Assembly (NCBI GenBank): GCA_033032175.1
Contig: CM065307.1
Span: 3,348,001-3,412,000, forward strand
DNA length: 64,000 bases
Direction of reading: 5' to 3'
Origin: Saturnia japonica
Lineage: Eukaryota; Arthropoda; Insecta; Lepidoptera; Saturniidae
Below the pieces are notes generated by a model. It saw nothing but the letters and a program-made list of their open reading frames with translations, was not told the origin of the DNA and made no database searches. A program made the translations under genes and the position numbers. Shown in pieces: positions 1-11,288 of this stretch (within the stretch, counting starts at the first letter, position 1; the number at the start of each line of letters is the position of its first letter).

Positions 1-1622
1 AAACGGTCCTAAACAGCTTCATGGATTTTAGCATACAAAGTTTCGTCAATTCGTCATTATTGTGGGAGTGACACAGACTTTATAATATTTAAGTACGACA
101 TCAGGCAATCAAGTAAAAAGCAAAACAAGTAAAAATATTTTTTTTGTCAAGTGTGTATTAATTTTGCATATTTTATTGGTCCAGGTTTAAGAAATTCTAG
201 TTTATGAATAGTGAATTACAAATTTTTAACTTCATTTCAGGGTTTCATATGTAAATAAAATCAAGAATATTTGCCACTGAATAACCATAATAGGTATGTT
301 ACGAGAATAAGGATAATTTAAGTAAAGATTCCAGAAAAAACTCCAGTTTGGATTTACTGATTAGTAATCCAAAAGATATTTAGCAGCACATATTGAAAAC
401 ACTACTTGTAACCGTAACTCCAACTCCATGAATTTGGTCCATTCAATGCAAATAATTTGATGCACTTGTGTGGTTATTCATACAAACAGCACTAAACTGC
501 ATTTGATATAATTTGTCCAATGTATGTCCATAGTTGTCAAAATTTGGAAATCTATCTAAGTATGGTAGCATGCAAAGCCTAGTTTAAATTCTGGCAATAT
601 CTTATTATATTAAGTGAGCAATTCTTGTATATATAATATATATATGAAATAGGTTTCTCAGAAACAGTTACAAAGATTATGATTACACTTTGCACTTAGA
701 TAATGTTTTACATTCAAAGTTTATTCAGATAGGTGTTTTTCTTTTTTTTGTTTATAAGACACCAAGCACAAGCGCTCAGTCACCCAGATATTATATTTTA
801 AAATACTACATGAATAAACTGTCATAAATTCTAATATACAACAGAATATACTATAATCATATAAAACTACTTGTATTAAATTTATTCAAACAACTGTCCA
901 CCGTACTGCCACTAGTGCACTCATGGAGCCTGTTGTAGTTCTCATCTCTTGTACTTGCCTACACCTTGCCAGTTCGCTCGACGTTCATAGTAACTGTGCC
1001 GTAACTTAAGATTGTAACATGTTTTTATTTAGCCTATAAATGTAAAAATATTTTCTCAAATCTGAATGCTAGTTCCTTAACAGTTTGTAAACAAAAAAAC
1101 AATCTCTTGAGCTTTTTAACATTAATATAGTTTAATTAATTTTTTTCTTAAGTAAAACAATTTTGTATTTGCAAATATTACAAATCCTTAAAACAAGAAA
1201 TAACTTGTTATAAAAAATTATTCAAAATTTGTGATAATCATTTACTTAGGAGAAACAAGACATTTTATTTTATACACGAAAATACAACATATTTTGTTTA
1301 AAAAAAAAAAAAAATTATCCATGATTAATTATCCATAAACTTTTCTTAAATAAAAAACTGAAAACAAGACTACAGATTATATACAATATTTTGAGCATGA
1401 GTGTACTTGCTATGTATAACATAAGCTGTTCTTTGATGATGAGACACCTTACATATACTTACCTTATTCATATTTCATAGGTTTTTATGCCTTTATTCAT
1501 AAGACCTCATTATATGATACCAAATGGCAATGAAAAAAGACCACAATTTTTAATAAATGGTAAGCCTGAATCAACACTGCCGGCATTAATATATTTGACA
1601 TTTATCTGTTCATACACCTCAC
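1..1622. other. AT-rich intronic or flanking DNA at left edge
   Basis: No exon can be supported here. If the minus-strand PAXBP1-like gene is intact, this stretch is its intron 2, with the remaining exons beyond the left edge. It holds one dispersed-repeat fragment (686-800) and short A-runs (about 1301-1313), and is otherwise low-complexity AT-rich sequence. Confidence 0.5.
686..800 (+). repeat. Dispersed repeat fragment, family A (first part)
   Basis: This stretch closely matches 17227-17330: both read a TTAGATAATGTTTTACATT-like start, a T-rich run and an AGACACC(A/G)AGCACA box in the same order. The other half of the 17.2-kb copy matches 2150-2420. The unit looks like the 3' untranslated part of a non-LTR retrotransposon, which is an inference because no coding part is present. 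Confidence 0.55.
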
Positions 1623-2834
1623 CTCATAGGAATTATTGTCAAATTTGTTATTATCACCATCAGGGATTTGGCGTTGTTTCTCCTTTTCCTTACGTTTGGC
1701 GAGGCGCTTACTCTGTGATGACTTCTTTACTTTGAATACTTCGCCTTCTTCTTCTGAAATAGATTAAATTTGTTTTGAGTCTAACAGAATTGATAATAGG
1801 ATACTAATTTTTTTTAATTCTTTATACATTTGGTATGTGATGAAGTGGCCTGTAGTGGTATGGGGCAAGTCCTGTGTCCTACAAATGTAATAAATTACAA
1901 ATATCAAATAATGTACATGGTCACAGATGGGAATATTGTTAGCCAAGAAGCAGAGGAAGCTCAGGCTCATTGCAGGGATTCAATTGCATGTCAATTCATA
2001 AGTTATTCAAAGTTATTCAGAAATTTACCTATTTATGTGTTGATAAGAAATTAGAATAAATCAGCTTAAATTAGTACTTTTGTTTAAACTAAATGAAAAA
2101 ATATATGAAATTTTCATGTTCAAGAGACCATTAATAATAAAAAATGAATTAATTCAGTTTAGGCCCTAAAAAACATTTATGAATGTTAAAATAATACTAC
2201 CAGTATGGTTTTAAGAAGAGCCTGCAAAAAACTCAATGTAGATTATCAATAATGTATTTTATTATCTGAACCACTAATATTTACAGTTAATAATCATATT
2301 GAAAGTGGACATATAGAGTAGGAGTCACTTTCAGTATAAATCACATAATGATCCACCCTACAGTAACATTTTCACAGTAAAACTGGCTTGACATGCATCT
2401 AGAACTTATCGTCCAGCAAATTGGTAACATGCTTAAAAGAAGAATCTAACACTATTTTACCCAATACTTATAATTATGCCGGTCGCTTAAAAAATCCATT
2501 CACAATTCAAAAATAATTAGTGTTTTTATGGTTGGAATGGAAGAGTCGCAAATGAAAATCCAGACGGATGACTTTATTATTTTAAAGTAGAAAATTTACA
2601 AAAATAACGACAAAATAATCCAATAGAGCTGTGTAAATGCTATAGATTATGATTCTTAATTCTAATCTTACCTTCATCCACAAAGCTTAGTAGCGGAGTG
2701 ATCTTCGCAGGTTTTATATCCTTATTCTCTTGGCTTATTACTGGAGGCGGTGGAACCTCCGGTTCGCCGTCTTCGTCGTCGTCAGCGCAAAACACGCGAC
2801 GCTGAATTTTTTTGGGTTTCCGAAACAGTGACAT
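1623..2834 (-). CDS. PAXBP1/GCFC-family protein, N-terminal exons (gene continues off left edge)
   Basis: Two coding exons on the minus strand: exon 1 at 2834-2672 (ATG at 2834, donor GTAAGA) and exon 2 at 1753-1623 (acceptor ATTTCAG, donor GTGAGG). The junction is in frame and gives about 98 aa starting MSLFRKPKKIQRR, then an acidic and proline-rich stretch, then LLSFVDEEEGEVFKVKKSS and a Lys/Arg-rich helix. The LLSF-acidic-EVFKVKKSS block is the conserved N-terminal signature of PAXBP1/GCFC proteins (Drosophila CG1965 type), nuclear proteins linked to transcription and to spliceosome disassembly factors. The GCFC domain itself must be encoded left of the window. The 918-bp intron contains a family A repeat (2150-2420). 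Family assignment rests on recognised N-terminal motifs, not on an alignment. Confidence 0.75.
2150..2420 (+). repeat. Dispersed repeat family A copy in PAXBP1-like intron 1
   Basis: It shares ordered blocks with 46020-46290 (TTTAGGCCCTAA..., AAGAAGA.CTG.CAA.AAACTC, CACATAATGATCCA) and with 17345-17510 (GGAGTCACTT, CACATAATGATCCA.CCT, GCAGTAAAAC, CTTGACATG). Three diverged copies in one orientation, with no coding sequence, suggest the 3' end of a non-LTR element. Confidence 0.6.
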
Positions 2835-3401
2835 ATTTGCAGTATTCCCACAGTCTATTTCACAATATATAACAAGTTATCGTACATGAATACATGATAC
2901 ATTTCTTAGAATAGTAAAATGATACAAAATACACAATATGTACAAAACTTATATTTTTTTGGAGACATAAAAATCTCATTCACATTTCTTTCAAATTATT
3001 TTAGAAACAGGGTTCCCAGATTGAATTATCAAAATTTCCCCACAACTAAAAAATGTTCCCAAAATGATATGATTTCAGCAACTTTTCCCAAACAGTTTAA
3101 ACCTGCCTATTCCTTTAAAAAAAATTTATTTCTAGTATAAGCAACTTTAAGAGGTAGGGATATGTGCTCAGAACCATAAAAGTACCTTCATACTTATGAA
3201 AAATTTTAATTTTTTTTTAAATGTGTAAATAAAAACGTATTCTGGGCAAATATACAAAGAATATGGTTTTAGGGAAGTCACATTGGCTTTTGCATTTGCA
3301 TTTGCTTCTCTGTTCTATTGATTTACTATCAAAAGGTAAAGACAGTAACTTTATAAATAGTAAACAGAGCTATTATGTGACTTAGTATAAAACAAAAGTA
3401 T
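2835..3401. other. Upstream region of PAXBP1-like gene, nothing else recognised
   Basis: This covers the likely promoter side of the minus-strand PAXBP1-like gene up to the TRIM target duplication. No TATA box at a convincing distance, no repeat and no ORF with recognisable content were seen. Confidence 0.4.
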
Positions 3402-3406
3402 AACTA

Positions 3407-3677
3407 TGTAGCGACATCTCTCGCCACAACTGACGCATCAACGCATCGACGCAACTACGTAGCGACACCATAGCGACATCTATCGAGCCACATAGGACGA
3501 ATGCTACTATCCTACATTGCGCTATAGAAATTAACTCTATCGTTGAGTATATATACAAGAACCCGACTACAACAGTCGGGGCAGCTGCCCGCCAGACATA
3601 GCATCCGTCTGGCCGGAGGATCCTCCCTTTTCTATGGCGGATGAGGAACTTTACTCTCTGTTCCTCACCTCCGCTAA
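3407..3677 (+). repeat. 5' LTR of TRIM
   Basis: The left 271-bp terminal repeat. It ends in CCTCCGCTAA and is followed by a short local echo of its own last 11 bases (3679-3689) before the primer-binding site. Confidence 0.85.
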
Positions 3678-3956
3678 AGCCTCCGCTAAAATGGTGACCC
3701 CGACGTGATACATCAGCACAACCTTCTTCACAATGCCACGTCATCATCACTACTTCCTCAAGCTTTCGAGCAGCGAGTTCATTACAGCCAGCTAGAATCC
3801 CCACGGCTACTACGGGTATCCTGACCATACGCATGCAGCGGTCGCGCATTCCTGGTCAGCCCCATAGTCTTCTCAGCGACCTTGGCACAGCACACTGCAC
3901 TTCGGCCGGTCAGCAAGCAGCAGAAAACGCACTTCTCTCCTAGTCGACGCAGCAGC

Positions 3957-4080
3957 CAATCACCGCAGACAGTTCCGACCCACCGTGAACTATGCGACAT
4001 CATCCCGACTCACTGGGGCAATCACCGCACACAGGTTCGACTCACCGTGAACTATGCGGCATCTAGTTCCGACTCACTGG
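3957..4080 (+). repeat. Two-copy 62-bp tandem repeat inside TRIM
   Basis: The unit starting CAATCACCGCA at 3957 recurs at 4019 with a 62-bp period. Shared blocks are CACCGTGAACTATGCG and CGACTCACTGG. It lies in the internal, noncoding part of the miniature LTR element. Confidence 0.75.
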
Positions 4081-4157
4081 AACATTCCACTGGCCCGGCA
4101 AGCATCACAAATGGACGACTCAACCTGCTATCGACCTCCGGTCTCGGAGGGGAGTGA

Positions 4158-4428
4158 TGTAGCGACATCTCTCGCCACAACTGACGCATCAACGCATCGA
4201 CGCAACTACGTAGCGACACCATAGCGACATCTATCGAGCCACATAGGACGCATCCTAGTACCCTACATTGCGCTATAGAAATTAACTCTATCGTTAAGTA
4301 TATATACAAGAACCCGACTACAACAGTCGGGGCAGCTGCCCGCCAGACATAGCACCCGTCTGGCCGGAGGATCCTCCCTTTTCTATGGCGGATGAGGAAC
4401 TTTACTCTCTGTTCCTCACCTCCGCTAA
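4158..4428 (+). repeat. 3' LTR of TRIM
   Basis: The right 271-bp terminal repeat, same length as the 5' LTR and about 98% identical by eye. It is followed directly by the second copy of the target duplication AACTA. Confidence 0.85.
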
Positions 4429-4433
4429 AACTA

Positions 4434-5577
4434 CAAGGACATAATTTATAAAGTGCATATCAAATATGAAATACAAATTTTCTCGGCCATAAAAATATAA
4501 AAAACATGTAAAGTAACATTTCTGTTTATACCCGACCGCGAAAAAGGAGGATTATGTCTTTTTTGGCACACTCAGTAGCCCAAATGGCTTAAGGTGTCTC
4601 GCATACGAGGTGTCGTTAGATTCGTCTTAATTGTGGGAATGACATAGGCAGAGATTGCTATCGTAAATTCGAAAAAATCGTTATTCGCATCGAATGTTGT
4701 GTGTGAGAAAAGTGAAAAGCTCTCTCATACATTGCGTAGGATTAATGCATTATCTATATTATTCGTTGTTGTAATAATTACCATCTTTGAACCAGGGCCG
4801 CTAAAAGAAAGGAAATTTGTAGAAAAAGAGAGAGAGTATGTCATCAAACAGAGACAGTACAGACAATTTATCGAGCCAATAATGATAAGAAACCAATTAA
4901 CATTTAAAAAACGAGTATTTGTAGTTTGTATTAAAATATCAGAGACGGAATTAGCAGAAGCAGGGTTTACAACCGTACGTGTATACAAGATATGATGACT
5001 TTAACCCAATCAGAATTAAAAAAATAGGACCTCTAGAGCAGTAATTGGTGAAGTACGATAGTTTGGTCCATTATAGGGAAATTAATAATTTCAAAGTTTC
5101 TGGTACGATAACTGCCACGCTTTAGATTGTCAACCCTGAATAGAAATAGAATGCAGATAAATCCCCAAACAAAACCGGTATTAAAGTAACATTTATATTA
5201 TAGTTTTTATAGTTGGACACACTGCTCATAGTCGTTTTATAATAAAATTAAATACATGGTCACTACCAGGCTCTGTCAACTCGCCTATATATTTTAACAC
5301 GAAAAGCTCGCGCATCTATTTCACTCAACATGGGAAAAATCCATAAGCGTACCCGCTACGTTTCTCTTTCACACAAAGAAATACTCACACAAAGGCATAC
5401 TCATTGATATTCTTCCGCCATATTGGTCTGTGGCCGCCATTTTCATTGGAATTGTCAAAATTGACAAAACAAATTGAACCGCCATTGTTCGTTGTTCATA
5501 ATTAACATTTTATATTTGTTAATTTGTGGAATTGTTAATTTGCTCGAGATGGAGTAAAAACATTTGTTTTAAAGAAT
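4434..5577. other. Intergenic AT-rich DNA, nothing recognised
   Basis: Overlapping ORFs on both strands at 4699-4995 look like chance, with no recognisable domain and low-complexity composition. No repeat with a second full copy in the window was found. Confidence 0.4.
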
Positions 5578-7213
5578 ATTATCAAGGAGGTAGTATTTGC
5601 AATTTTTAAAGCTGGATTCATAGTTAGAGCCACAGTTCGTGATCAAAGCTCTGCCAATGTTGCAGCTAATAATATCGGACTCAAATAGAGAACTTGTACG
5701 CAGTGAAGGCTACAATGATAATAATGTTTCCTATAACATTAATAGTAACCGGCTATATCACATCTATGATGTACCTCATTTACTAATTTCGCAATAATTT
5801 TTAGAAGAAAGATCTTCTCATCGGTAATCGGCGTGCTAAGTGGGAGTACATTGAAATTCTTTATAAAGTAGATGGAAATGGTGGACGAGCAAGAAGCACT
5901 AAACTCACCGACAAACATGTTAAACCTACATCATATGATAAAATGAAGGTAAGTAAAATTCTCACTGACCCATCTCAAAAATCAACCTGTATAGGCGTGA
6001 AATCATTTATATACACTATGTACCTATGTAAGTAAAATTATTAAAATCCCAGTCGCATGTGAAGTTTATAAAATGACCACTTTGCTTGACAAAAGTGAAG
6101 TATGATTGCCCATACTAAAGAGATCTCAACATATTTTAGTCATTTTCATCTCCAATACTACTAAATATATATTTACTAGCTGGTACCCGCGACTTCGTCT
6201 GTATATTATGGATACTAGCTTTGCCCCGCATTATTTTTTTATTTTATAAATAAAATTACTTTATTGTATATTTCCAGGTCAAACCAGCTGCTCAAGTATT
6301 CAGCAGACAAGTGGCTACATCGCTTGAAGTTTATATGAAGTCCCTGCTTTTTCTACAGGAGCATGAATATTCTATTCCGAATGTGGATATTGATAATGAT
6401 CTTTTCACAGTAGAAATACTTTTATTTATAAATGATTTGTTTGATAGTTTAAATGGTTTTGGTCACTCTGGTTATAAATTGCAACATGCTTTATCTTTAA
6501 ATTCTGAACACATAGATTTCTGGAATAATGCTGTGAAGAAACTAAATTCAATGTGGTTTGATTCTTCCGTTGAAAGGGAAAGCATGCCTTTGTCACTGAA
6601 GCATTTTATGCATAATATTAAAACTATGAAACATCTGTGGTCTGATTTACGCTCTATTGAGGGTGTAAAATTTTTAAGTCTCAGACGACTAAACCAAGAT
6701 CCATTAGAAAATTTTTTTGGTCTAATAAGAGCACATGGTAATTTCAATACCAACCCAGATTGTACTCACTTTGTCTCGGCTTATAAAACTTTATTAATTA
6801 ATAACATCACTACTGGTAAGTCATTATTTACAAATTGTGCTAATGATGATGACAAAATGTTAGGTACCCTTCAAAATTTAGTAAACCAATAAAAATATGG
6901 ATCATACATTGATAATTTTCAATCTGACGACACTGAATTCATAGAGAATTTTATTCCCCCTGAGAATGTTCATTGGAACAAAAAATTGATACTACATTGT
7001 ACAATTGTGAGATGCACAAAGAAACTTTTCTAAAAGCTTTTTGGTTATTTGTTATTTATTAGAATGCAAGTAAAACAATGGTGCATTAATTTTAACAGAC
7101 GAATGCATAATATTGATTCCAGATCTAAAGATGTAGAAATGGAAAGTTTAATCCATACTAAAGCTACAAAAGGATTTAGTTACAGATCAGTTAGAAGGCG
7201 TAGTACTACATAA
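5578..7213 (+). pseudogene. P-element/THAP9-like transposase, decayed
   Basis: Conserved blocks of P-element/THAP9 transposases occur in order but in shifting frames. A block ending VRDQSSANV (from 5578) corresponds to the family's VxDQGSxN region. It is followed by YHIYDVPHLL (about 5750), FRNN, and WEYIEILY...KLTDKHVKP...KMK (about 5840-5947). After an apparent intron (GTAAGT at 5948, acceptor TTTCCAG at 6278) come VKPAAQVFSRQVA, then RLNQDPLENFFGLIR (about 6685-6730), the family's C-terminal signature. Stops and frameshifts near 5680 and 5790 break the 5' part. The longest open piece is 6311-6892. A diverged tail continues to about 7213. No THAP DNA-binding domain was seen upstream, so the copy is 5' truncated and probably inactive. 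Confidence 0.8.
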
Positions 7214-9536
7214 TCATATTTAACTGTATAGGTACTACTTATTATTATCATAGTTTCTGCAACTAAAATTGTCTTTATTTTAATTCCTCTATTAACTATT
7301 ATTATGTATAGATATATTATTACTGGATCTAGATACCTATATCTACTATGCCTTTGCAAAATATATCACTATGCAATTACTAACAGAATTCCTTCAGTAT
7401 GCCTCATAGTTAATTCTAACGAGTATGCAAATTTTGTTTACATTGTTTTTAAAATATAGTACTACTACTAGTTGTAATATATTATTAATAATTCATTGTT
7501 ATTATTAGGTAATGTTCTTAGTTATCTAATGTACATAATATAACATTGATTGATTAAATCAGAATCAATTATAAAATAAAATTTAAAAGATGCATGAATA
7601 TACTCACATGTATTGTTATGATTTTTAAGGTAAATAATAATTATGTAATTCTAGTATGTAATCATGTCATAATCTAGCATATTTTCTTTGTTTCTAATTA
7701 CTTAATTAGGCATTATGTATAATATTTACTAATTATTCATACAAATATTTTATGAAGCATGCAAATTTGTCTGGTGTATTTTTTAACAACATTCATGATT
7801 CATATTAAGAAACTTATTTTATATACTTTTAATAACTATTGTTTTATGGTAATATTTTAATTCTTATGATCATTTAATTGTAATAATGTTCCATTTTGTA
7901 TTTCCTTTTTTCTGGTTTCACTTTTAGTTCCATGCGCTCCGTCTTTCTTTTATTGAATGGCAACTGTTCGTACTGTTATTACACATTTCAGCCAAAGTCA
8001 ATGTTAAACAATAAGTATTTACCCAAATCTATCTATCTTGCAATATTCAAACATAGCTTCAACAAGATCGAGGCTCCATTTTTAAAATTTTACAGGGAGT
8101 TTTATGTGAACTTAAAATGCATGTTCCCAGTTAGGTATTTATAATCCACTTGTGCAAAATAACCAAACTACATCACGTAAAATGTCGCCAAAATTACACA
8201 ATATAGAGCTAACATAAGGTATGAATTAAAATAAAAACCACCACAACACTTCAAGATCCTGCCGAAATTCCTAGGTCTGAGGTTTTAAAACAATGTATAA
8301 AGCCGGTCCTAAGCCCGTGAAGTATGAAGGGAAAGTTTTATGGCATGTTAATATTTGTAAATCCCAATAAGAATAAATATTATGTAATCCTTACGTTTCT
8401 TTTATTTTAAGATTCAGTTTGATAAATCTGGTAAAATGGTTGCCGTCGCAAAAATATCGATAAAAACCGGTAATTTGTTTAGTAAAATACCGATTGACAC
8501 GAAAATACATCACTAGTTTACTTATTTACCGTAAAGTACCGATTTAAATGTATGATTCCATCACTAACGTAATTTGACAAGTACCATATAAACAAATATA
8601 ATGAGGGAAAGAGAGAGGTAGCGGACGGCTCATTAGGCCACTTCAAGAGTAAATGCGATGGAGATATCAATAATGAATGAAATGTATAAATTGGTATCTA
8701 TAGAAAGTTGTGTATGTGTATCGTCTGTGAATATGTGTAAATCACCTCGCTTACGAAACAAAACGATTGTTCTAAGATGGTCGTCTATCCTCTGGTTATT
8801 GGTCTATGGTCACTACATCAAAGCCTCATTATGTGCCAAAATTTTCTTCCCCATAAATTTCCCCATCATTATCGTTTCCTCCAAATATCCCCAGCGACAT
8901 CATTTTCCCCCAAAGAGGAAAAAAACACCACAATCTGGAGATCCTGATTAGAGTCAATAGGGACGCATAGAATATCGATACTTTGATATATCGATATATT
9001 CAAAAAAACTTATCAATTTATATTATCAATATTATTTATTTCTATATATCGATAATCAAAATATATTATAAAAAATCAAATGCATATGAATTTCAAAATA
9101 TTTTAAGGCAACCGTACTTCTTCTTATTTTGGCGCCGCAAAAAGCACTTGCCAGTGTCAATGTTTTTAAGCCTTCGTAAAATATTCCAATACACAAAGTG
9201 GGGTTTTCTGATAAGATGGTGCCTCCCTTGTCAGACCTATCTAGTTCTGTGTAGAGTTTTAGTGACATATCAAATTGCTTGTTCCCACGTTATATTTATA
9301 ATTCACTTAAAGCTTGATTTTGTTTTTTAATGTTAAAAAAAAGGCAACTTTGAGTCAACTTCTGAACAAATGACTTTACATCAACTAATCGATAATTTGC
9401 TTTATAATTCTCGGTATTATTAAGTCCTTACATAAGAAATTGTCGTTTTATATAGAAAAAGTAAAACGAATAAAATATGAATTATACAATTAATCAATCG
9501 AAGTATGTACCATTATTATCTATGCACTTTCGCTAT
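7214..9536. other. AT-rich intergenic DNA
   Basis: No gene is supported. ORFs at 7896-8144, 8658-8951 and 8983-9330 have no recognisable domain and are made of biased AT-rich codons. TATCGATA-type palindromes cluster around 8973-9056. Confidence 0.4.
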
Positions 9537-10023
9537 TTAGGAGGTGGTCCATTGATTCCATTGCTGAAGAAAACTGTGGGAGCGAGAATCAATAAGATCT
9601 TTGAAGGCGGTTTGGACACCCTCATCGGAATTGATTCTTTTTTCTTGCAAGAAATTGTCAACATTTCGAAAAAGTGGTAATCTGTTGAGGCTAGGTCTGG
9701 GGAGTATGGTAGATGTCAGCAGTTCCTCTAATTTAGCGACCGTCTGTCGCGAAGTATAGAGTCTAACGTTGTGCTGAAGCAGCAGTGGGCTTGGTTGTTT
9801 AACGGCTAGCTTTTCCATCACGGTTTGCTATTGTTGAGTATACAGATCTGTCGTTATCATCTGGGCAGATCTTAGGAAGCTGCAGTGTATGATACCAGAA
9901 TTGGTCCACCAAACACTCACCAGTACCTTTTTCTGAGTCTACTTTCCCTTGGGACAGGATTTGGCCAGTTGTAGGTTCAGCCACTGTGATGAGAATTTCC
10001 GGTTGTCGTAAAGGATCTTATTC
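9537..10023 (-). pseudogene. Mariner transposase remnant (C-terminal half)
   Basis: Reading the minus strand from 10023, three frames in turn give the mariner landmarks. They are ILYDNRKFSSQWL (family consensus around the second catalytic Asp), a WWTNSG-like box with SFLRSAQMITTDLY, and then KLAVKQPSPLLLQHNVRLY...VAKLEELL, followed by NVDNFLQEKRINSD...AFKDLIDSR. The segment with the third catalytic residue (the PYSPDLSPTD box) is missing or scrambled, and at least two frameshifts are needed. It is an inactive fragment with no N-terminal helix-turn-helix found. Confidence 0.82.
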
Positions 10024-11040
10024 AATGCGTTGATTAATAAGAATTGTTATTCTTGATACATCAATTTATATCCAATAACAGTGATCATGTTAACATAACG
10101 ATGGTTTTCATAGACAAATAAAAATTAATGTTTATACCCAAAGGTAAATGTTATACCTCTGATTTTTACTAAAAGAAAATTGATTGATACAACAATTATT
10201 CAATTAAGCAGACGATTATCGAGTCATATGTCTTCACTGAATAGCAATTGAATAATAACTAACAACTGAATAAAATTATGGAAAGTGGAAGCTAGAGAAT
10301 TACACTGCAGTCTTCAATCACGGGCTTGAGCTGTGCTAATAAGTTTGATAACGCAATGTCGTATTTTTGTTTGTTTTTATATTATAGTTTTTCTAGTCGT
10401 TTTTCATTTCGTAAGATTCTCATAATACAGAAAAAAGGTGTGTGTGCGATTCACACACGATAGAAGTGAAACTTCAGTAAGTCGACAAAAACTTCACCCA
10501 GTTCCAAACGGTCGTAAGCGCCAGTAAAAAATGTATGGGAATGTAGCCCTTACCTTACACAGTATATCAATCATATTAGCTTTTGTGTCTCTTACCTGTC
10601 GTTTTTTCCGTTGCATCCGGGTTTGAAATAACAACGATTCTAAAGAAGTTTCACTTCAAAAAGTGACAACAAATAAGATATTATTAATAGGTACACTTCG
10701 TTTACTGATTTGAATAGATACAAATATATCAGAGATAGTCACGTAACCGAGCTACGAAAAACAAAAACTACTCCTGGCGTGTTTTAATTTATAGTAGTAC
10801 AACAAATTGTAAAAACTGTCTTGCGCGACTATTGACTGCAGTGCTAATTAATAGGTAATATTAGGCAATCGAATTCCAATAATAGAAAGTGATCAATGAC
10901 GTAGGACAATCAACAATTTATTGTAAGCCGCACGCGTTCACGCACTGACGACTAACAATTGATTAATAGCGAATATTATTCAATTGCAATCGATTGTATT
11001 TAGTAATTTTACATCACTATCCTCACATCACTATTCAAAT
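10024..11040. other. Upstream flank of RpLP0 with an inverted short motif
   Basis: No ORF of note. A GAAGTGAAACTTC motif at about 10464-10476 recurs inverted at about 10645-10660 (AAGAAGTTTCACTTC). Related copies occur elsewhere in the window (see findings). Otherwise it is AT-rich. Confidence 0.4.
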
Positions 11041-11084
11041 CTGCCATTTTTGTCCCGCGCAGAGCTCTGTGCGTTTTTGTCTTG
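11041..11084 (+). promoter_or_regulatory. RpLP0 5' UTR first exon and likely transcription start
   Basis: A pyrimidine-rich stretch (CTGCCATTTTTGTCCC, then TTTTTGTCTTG) sits directly before a GTGAGT donor at 11085. The matching acceptor is TTTTTCAG ending at 11247. This suits the TOP-type, TATA-less start typical of ribosomal protein genes. The exact start base cannot be fixed without 5' end data. Confidence 0.55.
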
Positions 11085-11288
11085 GTGAGTGCTCGTAAAT
11101 TTTAATCGTAATTTATTTCTTCAATCATGTTTTTCATTCATTATTCCCTCAATAATATCGCATTAGTAATAGTTTTATATTTTGTGTCCATAATATTGTT
11201 TTTTCAAATTTATAAACAGGTGACGTGAAATTTACTTTATTTTTCAGTCCTTAAATTTCTCTGAAGTCCCTACTTCACTCAATTCAAG

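Larger units (their letters stand above)
3407..4428 (+). mobile_element. Miniature LTR retrotransposon (TRIM), complete
   Basis: Two directly repeated 271-bp LTRs (3407-3677 and 4158-4428) differ at about six positions and both begin TGTAGCGACATC. The element is flanked by the 5-bp duplication AACTA (3402-3406 and 4429-4433). Just inside the left LTR is a tRNA-primer-site-like TGGTGACCCCGACGTGAT (3692-3709). Just before the right LTR is a purine tract, CGGAGGGGAGTGA (4145-4157). Each LTR has a TATATATAC box (about 3547 and 4298). The internal part is only 480 bp and has no intact gag or pol, so the element must depend on another element's proteins. The nearly identical LTRs imply a fairly recent insertion. 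The Ty3/gypsy-type origin is inferred from the primer site and the 5-bp duplication. Confidence 0.88.

Noticed and set aside
946..1010. Minus-strand stretch reading RHSYYERRANWQGVGKYKR then stop, with a phase that could follow PAXBP1-like exon 2.
   Set aside because: Only about 20 codons, the acceptor (ATCTTAAG) lacks a pyrimidine tract, and the residues do not match the expected PAXBP1 continuation. Could be chance.
4590..4650. Similarity between 43-77 and 4588-4635 (TCGTC..TATTGTGGGA.TGACA).
   Set aside because: Only about 35 bp, not enough to define a repeat unit or border.
4699..4995. Overlapping open frames of about 90 codons on both strands.
   Set aside because: No recognised domain, no splice or promoter context, and open on both strands, as AT-rich chance frames often are.
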